From Burkholderiales bacterium (lineage in GTDB: Bacteria; Pseudomonadota; Gammaproteobacteria; Burkholderiales; SG8-41): DNA of 10,456 nt. Shown here piece by piece: positions 1 to 7,101 of this stretch. Within the stretch, counting starts at the first letter, position 1. Each line of letters starts with the position of its first letter. The notes beneath the pieces were generated by a model. That model was not told where the DNA came from, ran no database searches, and worked only from the letters and a program-made list of their open reading frames with translations. Location: positions 1 to 10,456 of the forward strand of contig JAIESJ010000273.1 in NCBI GenBank assembly GCA_019746155.1, in the 5' to 3' direction. The position numbers and the translations under genes are program-made.

Positions 1-17
1 AACCTGTTAAGGCGCGG

Positions 18-46
18 AGTGTAGCATGGCTGGTGGCCGCTGGCAA
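18..46 (-). promoter_or_regulatory. Putative sigma-70 promoter directed out of the left edge
   Basis: On the minus strand there is a -35-like TTGCCA (41-46) and a -10-like TACACT (18-23), separated by exactly 17 bp. A TG one base upstream of the -10 gives an extended -10. The match is 5/6 and 4/6 to the consensus hexamers. It points away from ftsZ, so it would serve the next gene downstream of the cluster, which in this order is often lpxC. No transcript data are available, so it remains a sequence-only prediction. Confidence 0.5.
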
Positions 47-84
47 AGCGATTCACCCCCCGTTACATGGCTGAACGAGGGCAC

Positions 85-101
85 TGCGGCTCTTCGCCGC
101 A
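85..101. repeat. Small perfect hairpin next to the dispersed repeat
   Basis: TGCGGC and GCCGCA form a perfect 6-bp stem around a 5-base loop. No U-rich tract follows on either strand, so it is not a standard intrinsic terminator. It sits 5 bp from the CCCCTGCTCC repeat, the same relative place where hairpins sit in the ddl and murC insertions. Confidence 0.5.
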
Positions 102-106
102 ACCTT

Positions 107-130
107 CCCCTGCTCCGCGTTCCGGCGCGC
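107..130. repeat. 24-bp dispersed repeat, copy 1
   Basis: This 24-bp sequence beginning CCCCTGCTCCGCG matches 4516-4539, in the ddl insertion, at 23 of 24 positions (T at 120 against C at 4529). The first 10 bp, CCCCTGCTCC, also occur in the murG-murC insertion at 7179-7188. It belongs to no gene. Confidence 0.75.
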
Positions 131-131
131 T

Positions 132-165
132 AGGAGTTTGTCGGACTTGGGTTCGACAAACTCCT
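132..165. repeat. 12-bp perfect inverted repeat (palindromic unit)
   Basis: AGGAGTTTGTCG (132-143) and CGACAAACTCCT (154-165) pair perfectly around a 10-base loop. Neither strand shows a T-run after the stem, so a Rho-independent terminator is not well supported. The form resembles a REP-type palindromic unit, or it may act as a 3' stabilising stem for the ftsZ mRNA. Part of it, GTCGGACTTG (140-149), is also an exact reverse complement of CAAGTCCGAC (211-220), so an alternative fold is possible. Confidence 0.6.
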
Positions 166-232
166 AAAATGAAAAGCACTAAAGACGCTACGCGTTCCGG
201 TGAATGGGGTCAAGTCCGACCATGTAAGGCTG

Positions 233-1393
233 CTAGTCCGCCTGCCTGCGCAGAAACGCCGGGATATCCAGCATTTCCACCCCCTGCTGCCGCATCGCCT
301 CGATGGTCGCATCACGGTTGCGGCGCCGGATCACCGCCGGCTGATCGAGCGCGTCGTAATCGACTTCGAGCGGCGCGTTGTCGGTGCCGGTCTTCTGCGC
401 CACCACGCTCAGCGGCCTCGCCTGCTGGCGGCTAAGCGGCTTGCCGAGACCGGTGGCCACGATGGTCACGCGCAGGTTGTCTTCGAGGCTCTCGTCATAC
501 ACGGTGCCGACGATCACGGTCGCCGATTCGGCGGCGAACGCCTTGATCGTCTCCATCACGTCGTACATCTCCTGCAGCTGGAACGTCGCCCTGCTGGCGG
601 AGATGTTGATCAACACGCCGCGCGCATCGGTAATATTGACGTCCTCGAGCAGCGGGCAGGCAATCGCCTGTTCGGCAGCAACCCGGGCGCGATCGGGACC
701 GGCGGATTTGGCCGAGCCCATCATCGCCATGCCCATCTCCCCCATTACCGTGCGCACGTCGGCAAAATCGACGTTGATCATGCCCGGGCAGCTGATGATC
801 TCGGCAATGCCGGCCACCGCACCGTGCAACACGTCGTTGGCCGCCCTGAACGCCGCATCGAGCGTGACCTGCGCCCCCAGCACCTGCATCAGCTTGTCGT
901 TCGGAATCACGATCAGGGAATCGACATGCGGCGCGAGCGCGTCGAGACCTTCCTGTGCGATGCGCTGGCGCTTGCCTTCGAAAGCGAACGGCTTGGTCAC
1001 CACCGCAACCGTCAGAATGCCCAGTTCCCTGGCCACCTCCGCGACCACGGGTGCTGCGCCGGTGCCGGTGCCGCCGCCCATGCCTGCCGTAAGGAACAAC
1101 ATGTCCGCGCCGCTGACCAGCTCGGCGATACGCTCGCGGTCTTCGAGCGCTGCCTGGCGGCCGATCTCCGGATCGGCGCCCGCTCCCAGCCCCTTGGTGA
1201 TCCCCGTGCCGAGCTGCAGCTGGACTTTGGCCTGGTTGCGTTTCAGCGCCTGCGCATCGGTGTTGGCGCAGATGAACTCCACGCCCTGCACGCCTTGCGC
1301 GATCATGTGATCGACTGCGTTGCCGCCGCAGCCGCCGACGCCTACCACCTTGATTACCGCTTCCTGGGTTTGTGTATCGATAAGCTCAATCAT
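233..1393 (-). CDS. ftsZ: Cell division protein FtsZ
   Basis: Tubulin-like GTPase that polymerises into the Z ring at mid-cell and recruits the divisome. The 386-residue product has the family's usual length. Visible motifs are the Rossmann start VGVGGCGGNAV (17-27), NTDAQAL (44-50), the tubulin signature GGGTGTG (106-112) and the T7-loop region NVDFADV (207-213), which supplies the catalytic acidic residues to the next subunit. A variable, charged linker of about 45 residues leads to the C-terminal peptide DIPAFLRR, the docking site for FtsA and other tethers. The start at 1393 is fixed by a strong ribosome site, AGGAGG, 5 bases upstream. It is the last dcw gene here, 89 bp after ftsA. Gene and motifs appear intact. 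Confidence 0.98.
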   Translation of the reverse strand: MIELIDTQTQEAVIKVVGVGGCGGNAVDHMIAQGVQGVEFICANTDAQALKRNQAKVQLQLGTGITKGLGAGADPEIGRQAALEDRERIAELVSGADMLFLTAGMGGGTGTGAAPVVAEVARELGILTVAVVTKPFAFEGKRQRIAQEGLDALAPHVDSLIVIPNDKLMQVLGAQVTLDAAFRAANDVLHGAVAGIAEIISCPGMINVDFADVRTVMGEMGMAMMGSAKSAGPDRARVAAEQAIACPLLEDVNITDARGVLINISASRATFQLQEMYDVMETIKAFAAESATVIVGTVYDESLEDNLRVTIVATGLGKPLSRQQARPLSVVAQKTGTDNAPLEVDYDALDQPAVIRRRNRDATIEAMRQQGVEMLDIPAFLRRQAD

Positions 1394-1397
1394 ATTG

Positions 1398-1404
1398 ACC
1401 TCCT
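1398..1404 (-). promoter_or_regulatory. Strong ribosome binding site of ftsZ
   Basis: AGGAGGT on the minus strand lies 5 bases before the ftsZ ATG. It is the clearest Shine-Dalgarno sequence in the window, in line with the high FtsZ level cells need compared with FtsA and FtsQ. Confidence 0.8.
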
Positions 1405-1482
1405 GTTGTCACGTTCAAATAAGTAAAAAATCGAACCGGATCGAATCGCCCTGTATTCATCTCATGATTGCCCGGAGCACCC

Positions 1483-2721
1483 CTAAAAATTTCCCGCAAA
1501 CCACGACTTCATTCGTTCCAGCAGCTGCTGGAAGGAGCTGATCTGCATGCGCGCGATCTGCCGCTGGCGATGCTGCTGCATGCCGGCCAGAAGCAGACCG
1601 ACAGCCGTCGAATAACGCGGGTTGCGCACCACCTCGGTAAGCCCGCCGCTGTACTGCGGCTGACCGATGCGCACCGGCATGTGAAAAATCTCTTCGCCCA
1701 GTTCGACCATGCCCCGCATCGCGCTGCTGCCGCCGGTAATCACGATCCCGGAAGACAGCAACTCCTCGTAGCCGCTGCGCCGCAGCTCCGATTGCACCAG
1801 CGAATAGAGTTCTTCGACACGCGGCTCGATCACCTCGGCCAGCGTCTTGCGCGAGAGCTGGCGCGAGCTGCGCTCACCCACGCCCGGCACCTCGATCATT
1901 TCCTGCGGATCGGCGAGCTGCGAGAGCGCGCAGCCGTGCTTGATTTTGATGTCATCCGCGTCCTTGGTCGGTGTGCGCAGCGCCATCGCAATGTCGTTGG
2001 TAATCTGGTCGCCGGCAATGGGTATCACTGCGGTATGACGGATCGCGCCGTGGGTAAACACCGCTATATCGGTCGTGCCGCCGCCGATGTCGACCAGGCA
2101 TACACCGAGGTCCTTCTCGTCGTCGGACACGACCGCCGTCGCAGAGGCCAGCGGCTGGAGGATCAGGTCGCTTACTTCCAGTCCGCAGCGGCGCACGCAC
2201 TTGATGATGTTCTGCGCCGCGGAAACCGCGCCGGTCACGATATGCACCTTGACTTCCAGCCGCACGCCCGACATGCCCAGGGGTTCCCGCACGTCCTCCT
2301 GGCCGTCGATGATGAATTCCTGGTTCAGGATATGGAGGATCTGCTGGTCGTTCGGGATCTGCACCGCCTTGGCGGTTTCGATCACGCGATCGATATCCAT
2401 TTGCGCGACCTCCTTGTCCTTGATCGCGACCATGCCCTGCGAGTTGAAGCTCTTGATGTGGCTGCCGGCAATCCCGGTGTAGACCTCGCGGATCTTGCAG
2501 TCGGCCATCAGCTCAGCCTCCTCCAGCGCGCGCTGGATGGCGTTGACGGTAGTCTCGATATTGACCACCACGCCCTTCTTCAGGCCGCGCGAAGGATGGC
2601 TGCCCATGCCGATGATCTCGAAGCCGCCTTCCGGCCTCGCCTCGGCAACGATCGCGGCGATTTTCGAGGTGCCGATATCCAATCCGACGATCAGTTCCTT
2701 GTTGTCCCTGGCTTTCTTCAT
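1483..2721 (-). CDS. ftsA: Cell division protein FtsA
   Basis: Actin-like ATPase that ties FtsZ filaments to the inner membrane and passes the signal to late divisome proteins. The product has 412 residues, normal for the family. The actin/HSP70 phosphate-1 loop is GLDIGTSK (13-20), the phosphate-2 motif is DIGGGTTDIAVF (211-222), and an adenosine-binding VITGGSSAMRG lies near residue 335. The last residues, QQLLERMKSWFAGNF, look like the amphipathic membrane-targeting helix. It begins 16 bp after the ftsQ stop, with an AGGG ribosome site before the ATG, and is followed by an 89-bp gap and ftsZ. Nothing is odd in it. Confidence 0.97.
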   Translation of the reverse strand: MKKARDNKELIVGLDIGTSKIAAIVAEARPEGGFEIIGMGSHPSRGLKKGVVVNIETTVNAIQRALEEAELMADCKIREVYTGIAGSHIKSFNSQGMVAIKDKEVAQMDIDRVIETAKAVQIPNDQQILHILNQEFIIDGQEDVREPLGMSGVRLEVKVHIVTGAVSAAQNIIKCVRRCGLEVSDLILQPLASATAVVSDDEKDLGVCLVDIGGGTTDIAVFTHGAIRHTAVIPIAGDQITNDIAMALRTPTKDADDIKIKHGCALSQLADPQEMIEVPGVGERSSRQLSRKTLAEVIEPRVEELYSLVQSELRRSGYEELLSSGIVITGGSSAMRGMVELGEEIFHMPVRIGQPQYSGGLTEVVRNPRYSTAVGLLLAGMQQHRQRQIARMQISSFQQLLERMKSWFAGNF

Positions 2722-2737
2722 ATGTCCCTGTTCCCGG

Positions 2738-3478
2738 CTACGCCGCCCCTTTGCGTTCTCTGGGCCCCGCTTTCTCAGGCCTTAACTCCGGAATCCGCAC
2801 CGCGAACCCGTTGGTGTAGCGCAAATCCACATAATCGATGCGTCGCCCCAGCCGCCCCAGCGTGCGCTCATAGCTCGAAACGAACCGGGCAAGCCGCGCC
2901 TCGATCTGCTCGCGGCCGAGTTCCAGCATCGTCCCGTCATCGAGCCGGATCTGCCAGGCGCGCCGCGGCGATACCCGCACCTGCACCGGAACCCGGGCTA
3001 TCGCCGCCAGGCTTTTGCGGAAATACTCGTACTGGATCGTGACCTCCTTGGCGCTGCCGGCCGGACCGGCGAACAGCGGCAGTTTTCCGTCGTAAGCGGC
3101 CTCGAATTCCTCGCCATAGGTATTGACGAGCGCGAGACTGCCCCAACGCGCGAGCGGCACATGCTCTTCCAGCATCACCTCCAGCCGGCCCGGCCATTGG
3201 CGGCGCACGTTGACCTTTCTCACCCATGGCAGCTTCTCGAATGCCGCCCTGGCCGCGGCGAGATCAAGCGTGAAGAAATTGCCTTTGATCTCGCGTCTGA
3301 CGAGGGTTTCAACCTGTTCCCCCGTGAGGTGCGCGAGCACGCCGTTCACGCGCACCTCGCGCAGCAAAAAAACCGGAAGGTGGGTTATGAAATGCAATGC
3401 GCCGTAGGCCGCCAGCAGCAGCGCCAGCGTGAACAGCAGGCTGGAGATGCGGTTCAGAATGTCGGGTCTATCCCACAT
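2738..3478 (-). CDS. ftsQ: Cell division protein FtsQ
   Basis: Bitopic inner-membrane divisome protein that, with FtsB and FtsL, controls septal synthesis by FtsW-FtsI. The 246-residue product has a short cytoplasmic start (MWDRPDILNRIS), one membrane helix at about residues 13-33, then a POTRA domain (about 36-105, with FFTLDL and LPWVRKVNVRRQWPGRLEV) and the beta domain ending in a charged tail. The start codon is supported by the MWD beginning and by the absence of any other nearby start. No clear Shine-Dalgarno sequence precedes it; the upstream 50 bp is mostly a heptad repeat array, which may have replaced the original leader. Confidence 0.95.
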   Translation of the reverse strand: MWDRPDILNRISSLLFTLALLLAAYGALHFITHLPVFLLREVRVNGVLAHLTGEQVETLVRREIKGNFFTLDLAAARAAFEKLPWVRKVNVRRQWPGRLEVMLEEHVPLARWGSLALVNTYGEEFEAAYDGKLPLFAGPAGSAKEVTIQYEYFRKSLAAIARVPVQVRVSPRRAWQIRLDDGTMLELGREQIEARLARFVSSYERTLGRLGRRIDYVDLRYTNGFAVRIPELRPEKAGPRERKGAA

Positions 3479-3488
3479 GGTTAAACCG

Positions 3489-3523
3489 GTTTCGAGTTGC
3501 TGGTTTCAAGTTGCGAGTTAAAA
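3489..3523. repeat. Heptad array D (GTT-led units) in the ddl-ftsQ gap
   Basis: Five consecutive 7-bp units on the plus strand all begin with GTT: GTTTCGA, GTTGCTG, GTTTCAA, GTTGCGA and GTTAAAA. They fill most of the 50 bp between the ddl stop and the ftsQ start. The period is the same as in the other arrays but the unit sequence differs, so it may be a different or older family member. Confidence 0.7.
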
Positions 3524-3528
3524 AACAA

Positions 3529-4458
<930 letters not shown>

Positions 4459-4471
4459 ACGTTTTTCCTGG

Positions 4472-4525
4472 GGCGGCCGATGCGCGCCTCCACGGTCCCA
4501 TCCCCATAAATGGGGCCCCTGCTCC
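4472..4525. repeat. Insertion core in the murB-ddl junction
   Basis: This 54-bp segment lies between the two copies of the ddl 5' end. Reading the plus strand it has GGCGGCCG (4472-4479), CGGTCCCATCCC (4493-4504), a hairpin CCCC-ATAAAT-GGGG (4502-4515) and GGGCCCCTGCTCC (4513-4525). The same blocks occur in the same order in the murG-murC insertion (7128-7188), with a different hairpin stem. No gene was recognised. The AGGA thought to serve ddl lies just outside it. Confidence 0.7.
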
Positions 4526-4539
4526 GCGCTCCGGCGCGC
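4516..4539. repeat. 24-bp dispersed repeat, copy 2
   Basis: This is the partner of 107-130, with 23 of 24 bases identical. It spans the junction between the insertion core and the ddl-like remnant. The two copies are about 4.4 kb apart and on the same strand. Confidence 0.75.
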
Positions 4540-4603
4540 CCGCCCATCAGCACCGCCACTTTCCCAAAGTCGCGGGGAGGCGTAAGGCATGAGGCGCGTT
4601 CAT
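4540..4603 (-). pseudogene. Remnant of a second ddl 5' end
   Basis: Positions 4540-4565 repeat 4403-4428, the true ddl codons for GKVAVLMGG, with 26 of 26 bases identical; similarity fades on both sides. An ATG at 4603 overlaps the murB stop as ATGA, the usual way for a coupled downstream gene to begin. It opens a frame of only 18 codons (MNAPHALRLP...) that ends at 4547, and the ddl-like stretch is out of that frame. The simplest reading is that this was the original ddl start, now cut off by an insertion and frameshift. The ATG may still load ribosomes. Confidence 0.65.
4579..4599. repeat. Heptad array E beside the murB stop
   Basis: Three 7-bp units, GGCGTAA, GGCATGA and GGCGCGT, end one base before the murB stop codon. 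The units resemble those of array C at the murG start (GGCGTGA). It is short, so less certain than the other arrays. Confidence 0.5.
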
Positions 4604-5577
4604 GCAGCCTCCCCAATAATCCGCACTTCGCGTTCGAGCTCGATGCCGAATTTTTGCTTCACCGCGCTTTGCGCCGCATCGATCAGCGCTTCGATGTCGG
4701 CGGCGCGCGCGCCGCCCGCGTTCACGATGAAGTTGGCGTGCTTCTCCGAAATCATCGCGCCGCCGATGGCGTGCCCCTTGAGCCCGCAGGCTTCGATCAG
4801 TCGCGCCGCATACTCGCCCGGCGGGTTGCGGAACACCGATCCGGCATTGGGCTGACCGAGCGGCTGGCTGGCGATGCGCCGCGTCAGCAACTCCTTGATT
4901 TTTTTTCTGGATTCCTCGCCATCGCCGGGCCGAAGCCGGAACGTCGCCGCCACAAACCACTCTTCCGAAGGAGGGGGGATGAAGGATGAAGGATGAATTT
5001 TGGCGTTCGACTTCATTGCATCCTTCCGCCTTCCGCCTTCCGCCTTCAAAGCCACCGTGCGATAGCCGACCCGGTAGTGCGCTGGCGTGCGCTCATGCAG
5101 TGCACCGCTGCGATCAATCGTGTTCACCCTGGTAACGATGTCCCAAGTCTCACCGCCGTAGCAGCCGGCGTTCATCGCCAGCGCTCCGCCAATGGTGCCC
5201 GGGATACCGGCGAGAAATTCCGCGCCTGCCAGGCCGTGAAGCGCGGCAAAACGCGCAACCTTGGGACCGGCCACGCCCGCCTCGGCATAGATCTCGCCGT
5301 GTCCGCCGCTTTCATTTTCAAGGCGGATTTGCCTCAACGCCCAGTGCGTGAAAACCACCGTGCCGCGCAAGCCTCCGTCGCGCACCAGCAGGTTGCTGCC
5401 AAGACCGACAAAACAAACCGGTTCGGTTCCCGGCAGCTTGCGCAGGAACCCGCGCAGATCGGCGAGGTCAGCCGGCAGATACGCACGGTCGACCACGCCG
5501 CCGGCGCGCCAGCTCACGTGGCGCGCCATCGGCTCGTTGTATCTCATTTCTCCGCGCAAACCGGCCTCAACCCGCAT
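4600..5577 (-). CDS. murB: UDP-N-acetylenolpyruvoylglucosamine reductase MurB
   Basis: FAD-dependent enzyme that reduces UDP-GlcNAc-enolpyruvate to UDP-MurNAc with NADPH, in the cytoplasm. Visible are VGLGSNLLVRDGG (57-69), GIPGTIGGALAMNAGCYGGE (124-143), HYRVGYRT (167-174), NAGSVFRNP with the proton-donating Ser (244-252), and EREVRIIG near the end. From ATG 5577 it has 325 residues (MRVEAGLRGEMRYNEPMARH), which matches the usual start; the frame is open up to ATG 5691 (363 aa), but those extra 38 codons include heptad repeats. Residues about 179-204 (AEGGRRKDAM... to PPPSE) interrupt the normal step from YRT-LK to WFVAATFRL and are encoded by array A. It overlaps the ddl remnant's ATG by ATGA. 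Confidence 0.93.
   Translation of the reverse strand: MRVEAGLRGEMRYNEPMARHVSWRAGGVVDRAYLPADLADLRGFLRKLPGTEPVCFVGLGSNLLVRDGGLRGTVVFTHWALRQIRLENESGGHGEIYAEAGVAGPKVARFAALHGLAGAEFLAGIPGTIGGALAMNAGCYGGETWDIVTRVNTIDRSGALHERTPAHYRVGYRTVALKAEGGRRKDAMKSNAKIHPSSFIPPPSEEWFVAATFRLRPGDGEESRKKIKELLTRRIASQPLGQPNAGSVFRNPPGEYAARLIEACGLKGHAIGGAMISEKHANFIVNAGGARAADIEALIDAAQSAVKQKFGIELEREVRIIGEAA
4977..5048. repeat. Heptad element A, in frame inside murB
   Basis: On the plus strand three GGATGAA units (4977-4997) are followed by a 24-base core and then three CCTTCCG units plus CCTTC (5022-5048). The two arrays run in opposite sense and can partly pair. Read on the murB strand the element stays open and adds about 26 residues (AEGGRRKDAM, then IHPSSFIPPPS). 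It is the only such element lying wholly inside a conserved gene in this window. Confidence 0.8.
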
Positions 5578-5611
5578 CGCATCACCCACGACCTTCATGC
5601 CCATCGACAAA

Positions 5612-5714
5612 GGCGGAAGGATGAAGGCGGAAGGATGAAAATCCCTTCCGGGCGACCGCTTTGTTGCCCGCATTTGCGTCTCTTCCCTCATCCCTCATCC
5701 TTCATCCTTCATCC
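5612..5714. repeat. Heptad element B across the murC stop and murB start
   Basis: On the plus strand the left array is GGCGGAA, GGATGAA, GGCGGAA, GGATGAA (5612-5639) and the right array is CTCATCC, CTCATCC, TTCATCC, TTCATCC (5687-5714), with a 47-base core. On the gene strand the right array reads as GGATGA-type units and supplies the last codons and stop of murC (MKDEG then TGA) as well as the first possible murB ATG. The architecture is the same as elements A and C. Confidence 0.8.
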
Positions 5715-7101
5715 TTGCCAGGATCGCCGGCACGTTGCCGATCGATCCGGCACCCATGGTCAACACCACATCGCCAGCGCGCGCGGCGGCGCGAATCGCC
5801 GCCGGCAGATCCGCAACGCTATCCACGAAAATCGGTTCGACCCGACCCTGTACCCGCACCGCACGCGCCAGCGCCCGGCCATCGGCGGCGACGATCGGGG
5901 CTTCGCCTGCCGCATAAACATCGGTTAACAGCAACACATCAGCAGTCGAGAGCACCCTGACGAAATCCTCGAAGCAATCGCGAGTGCGCGTGTAGCGATG
6001 CGGCTGAAACACCAGCACCAGGCGGCGATCCGGGAAGGCGCCCCGCGCCGCCGCGATCGTTGCTGCCATCTCAACCGGGTGATGTCCGTAGTCATCGACC
6101 AGGGTGAAGCTGCCGCCTGCGGGAAGCCGCACTTCGCCGTATTGCTGAAAGCGCCGGCCTACGCCCCTGAACTCGGCCAGCGCTTTCACGATTCTTTCGT
6201 CGGACACGCCGACTTCCATGCCGACCGCGACCGCCGCCAGCGCGTTCTGCACGTTATGCAGTCCCGGCAGATTGAGCGTGACCGCAAGATCGGCCGGAAT
6301 CCTGCCGTTGGCCTGGCGCACGACGCGGAACTTCATCCGGCCGCCGCTCGCCTGGATGTCGACGGCGCGGATTTGCGCCTGTGGCGACAAACCATAGGTC
6401 GTGATGGGCTTGGTCAGCCGCGGCATGATCTCGCGCACGTTGGCATCGTCCGCGCACAGCACCGCCATGCCGTAGAACGGCAGCCGCTGCACGAAATCGA
6501 CAAACGCCTGCTTGAGTCTGTCGAGCGAATGGTCGTAGGTTTCCATGTGGTCGGCGTCGATGTTGGTGACCACCGCCAGCACCGGCTGCAAATAAAGAAA
6601 GGATGCGTCCGACTCGTCGGCCTCGACCACAATGAATTCGCCGCCGCCCAGCTTGGCGTGCGAGCCGGCGCTTACCAGCCGGCCGCCGATCACGAAAGTC
6701 GGATCCATGCCGCCTTCCGCCAGCACGCTCGCCACCAGGCTGGTGGTGGTGGTTTTGCCATGCGTGCCGGCAACCGCGATACCCTGTTTCAGCCGCATCA
6801 GCTCCGCCAGCATCAGCGCGCGCGGCACCACCGGTATCTGCCTGACGCGCGCGGCGACCACCTCCGGATTGTCTTCGTGCACCGCGCTTGAGATCACCAC
6901 GGCGTCGGCGCCGGCGATATGCTCCGTGGCGTGTCCCTTGTACACTTTCGCGCCGAGTTCCTGCATGCGCCGTGTCGCGGCATTGTCGGCGAGATCGGAA
7001 CCGCTCACCTGGTAGCCGAGATTGAGCAGCACCTCGGCAATGCCGCTCATGCCGGCGCCGCCGACGCCCACGAAGTGCACATGTTTGACCTTGTGTCTCA
7101 T
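5695..7101 (-). CDS. murC: UDP-N-acetylmuramate--L-alanine ligase MurC
   Basis: Cytoplasmic Mur ligase that adds the first L-alanine to UDP-MurNAc with ATP. The 468 residues show all three domains: UDP-binding FVGVGGAGMSGIAEVL (10-25), the ATP-binding P-loop GTHGKTTTTS (112-121), EADESDASF (160-168), the central-domain HMETYDHS (185-192), then GRRFQ (315-319), DDYGHHPVE (336-344), QPHRYTRT (366-373) and DVYAAGE (394-400). The last codons come from heptad element B, so the C-terminal tail is not ancestral. The ATG overlaps the stop of a 49-codon ORF as ATGA. A second copy of its first 19 codons lies 146 bp upstream, starting with GTG inside the murG stop, which probably marks the original start. 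Confidence 0.97.
   Translation of the reverse strand: MRHKVKHVHFVGVGGAGMSGIAEVLLNLGYQVSGSDLADNAATRRMQELGAKVYKGHATEHIAGADAVVISSAVHEDNPEVVAARVRQIPVVPRALMLAELMRLKQGIAVAGTHGKTTTTSLVASVLAEGGMDPTFVIGGRLVSAGSHAKLGGGEFIVVEADESDASFLYLQPVLAVVTNIDADHMETYDHSLDRLKQAFVDFVQRLPFYGMAVLCADDANVREIMPRLTKPITTYGLSPQAQIRAVDIQASGGRMKFRVVRQANGRIPADLAVTLNLPGLHNVQNALAAVAVGMEVGVSDERIVKALAEFRGVGRRFQQYGEVRLPAGGSFTLVDDYGHHPVEMAATIAAARGAFPDRRLVLVFQPHRYTRTRDCFEDFVRVLSTADVLLLTDVYAAGEAPIVAADGRALARAVRVQGRVEPIFVDSVADLPAAIRAAARAGDVVLTMGAGSIGNVPAILARMKDEG
7045..7100. repeat. 56-bp direct repeat, copy in murC
   Basis: This is the true 5' end of murC (codons for RHKVKHVHFVGVGGAGMS). It matches 7191-7246 at 53 of 56 positions; 43 consecutive bases (7058-7100) are identical. 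The copies are 146 bp apart in the same orientation. Confidence 0.9.

Larger units (their letters stand above)
1..232. other. Non-coding region downstream of ftsZ
   Basis: This stretch lies beyond the ftsZ stop codon and I see no gene in it. It holds, from right to left in the direction of ftsZ transcription: a 10-bp arm CAAGTCCGAC (211-220), a 14-bp motif GCTACGCGTTCCGG (187-200), a strong 12-bp inverted repeat (132-165), a second copy of the 14-bp motif with one mismatch (112-125) inside a 24-bp dispersed repeat (107-130), a small hairpin (85-101) and a promoter-like sequence on the minus strand (18-46). In many Betaproteobacteria lpxC comes next after ftsZ; that gene would lie off the left edge, and this is inference. 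Confidence 0.7.

Noticed and set aside
132..165. Rho-independent terminator after ftsZ
   Set aside because: The stem is strong but no T-run follows it on either strand; on the gene strand the TTTT comes before the stem. It is kept as an inverted repeat only.
200..1426. 408-codon open frame on the plus strand across ftsZ
   Set aside because: It lies antisense to a clear ftsZ, its composition (His, Arg and Asp rich) is typical of the reverse reading of GC-rich codons, and it shows no family motif.
1394..1482. Dedicated ftsZ promoter or attenuator in the ftsA-ftsZ gap
   Set aside because: The gap has a repeated TTCGAT around CCGG followed by a T-run, but the stem would be only 4 bp, and no convincing -35/-10 pair with good spacing is present. 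Only the ribosome site is supported.
1468..3042. 524-codon open frame on the plus strand across ftsA and ftsQ
   Set aside because: It is antisense to two recognised genes and reads as a low-complexity His/Arg/Asp-rich product, so it is a shadow of their codon bias. The same holds for long plus-strand frames over ddl (3616-4509), murC (5998-6891) and ftsW (8715-9443).
4459..4590. N-terminal extension of ddl up to ATG 4590
   Set aside because: The frame is open, but the extra residues run through the insertion core and a frame-shifted copy of the ddl start, have no ribosome site, and do not resemble Ddl proteins.
4600..5577. murB as a pseudogene broken by the internal repeat
   Set aside because: The reading frame is open through the insertion and all conserved motifs are present on both sides.
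4977..5714. CRISPR-like array in the murB region
   Set aside because: The repeats are 7 bp, contiguous, and without spacers or a leader, and they form part of coding frames.
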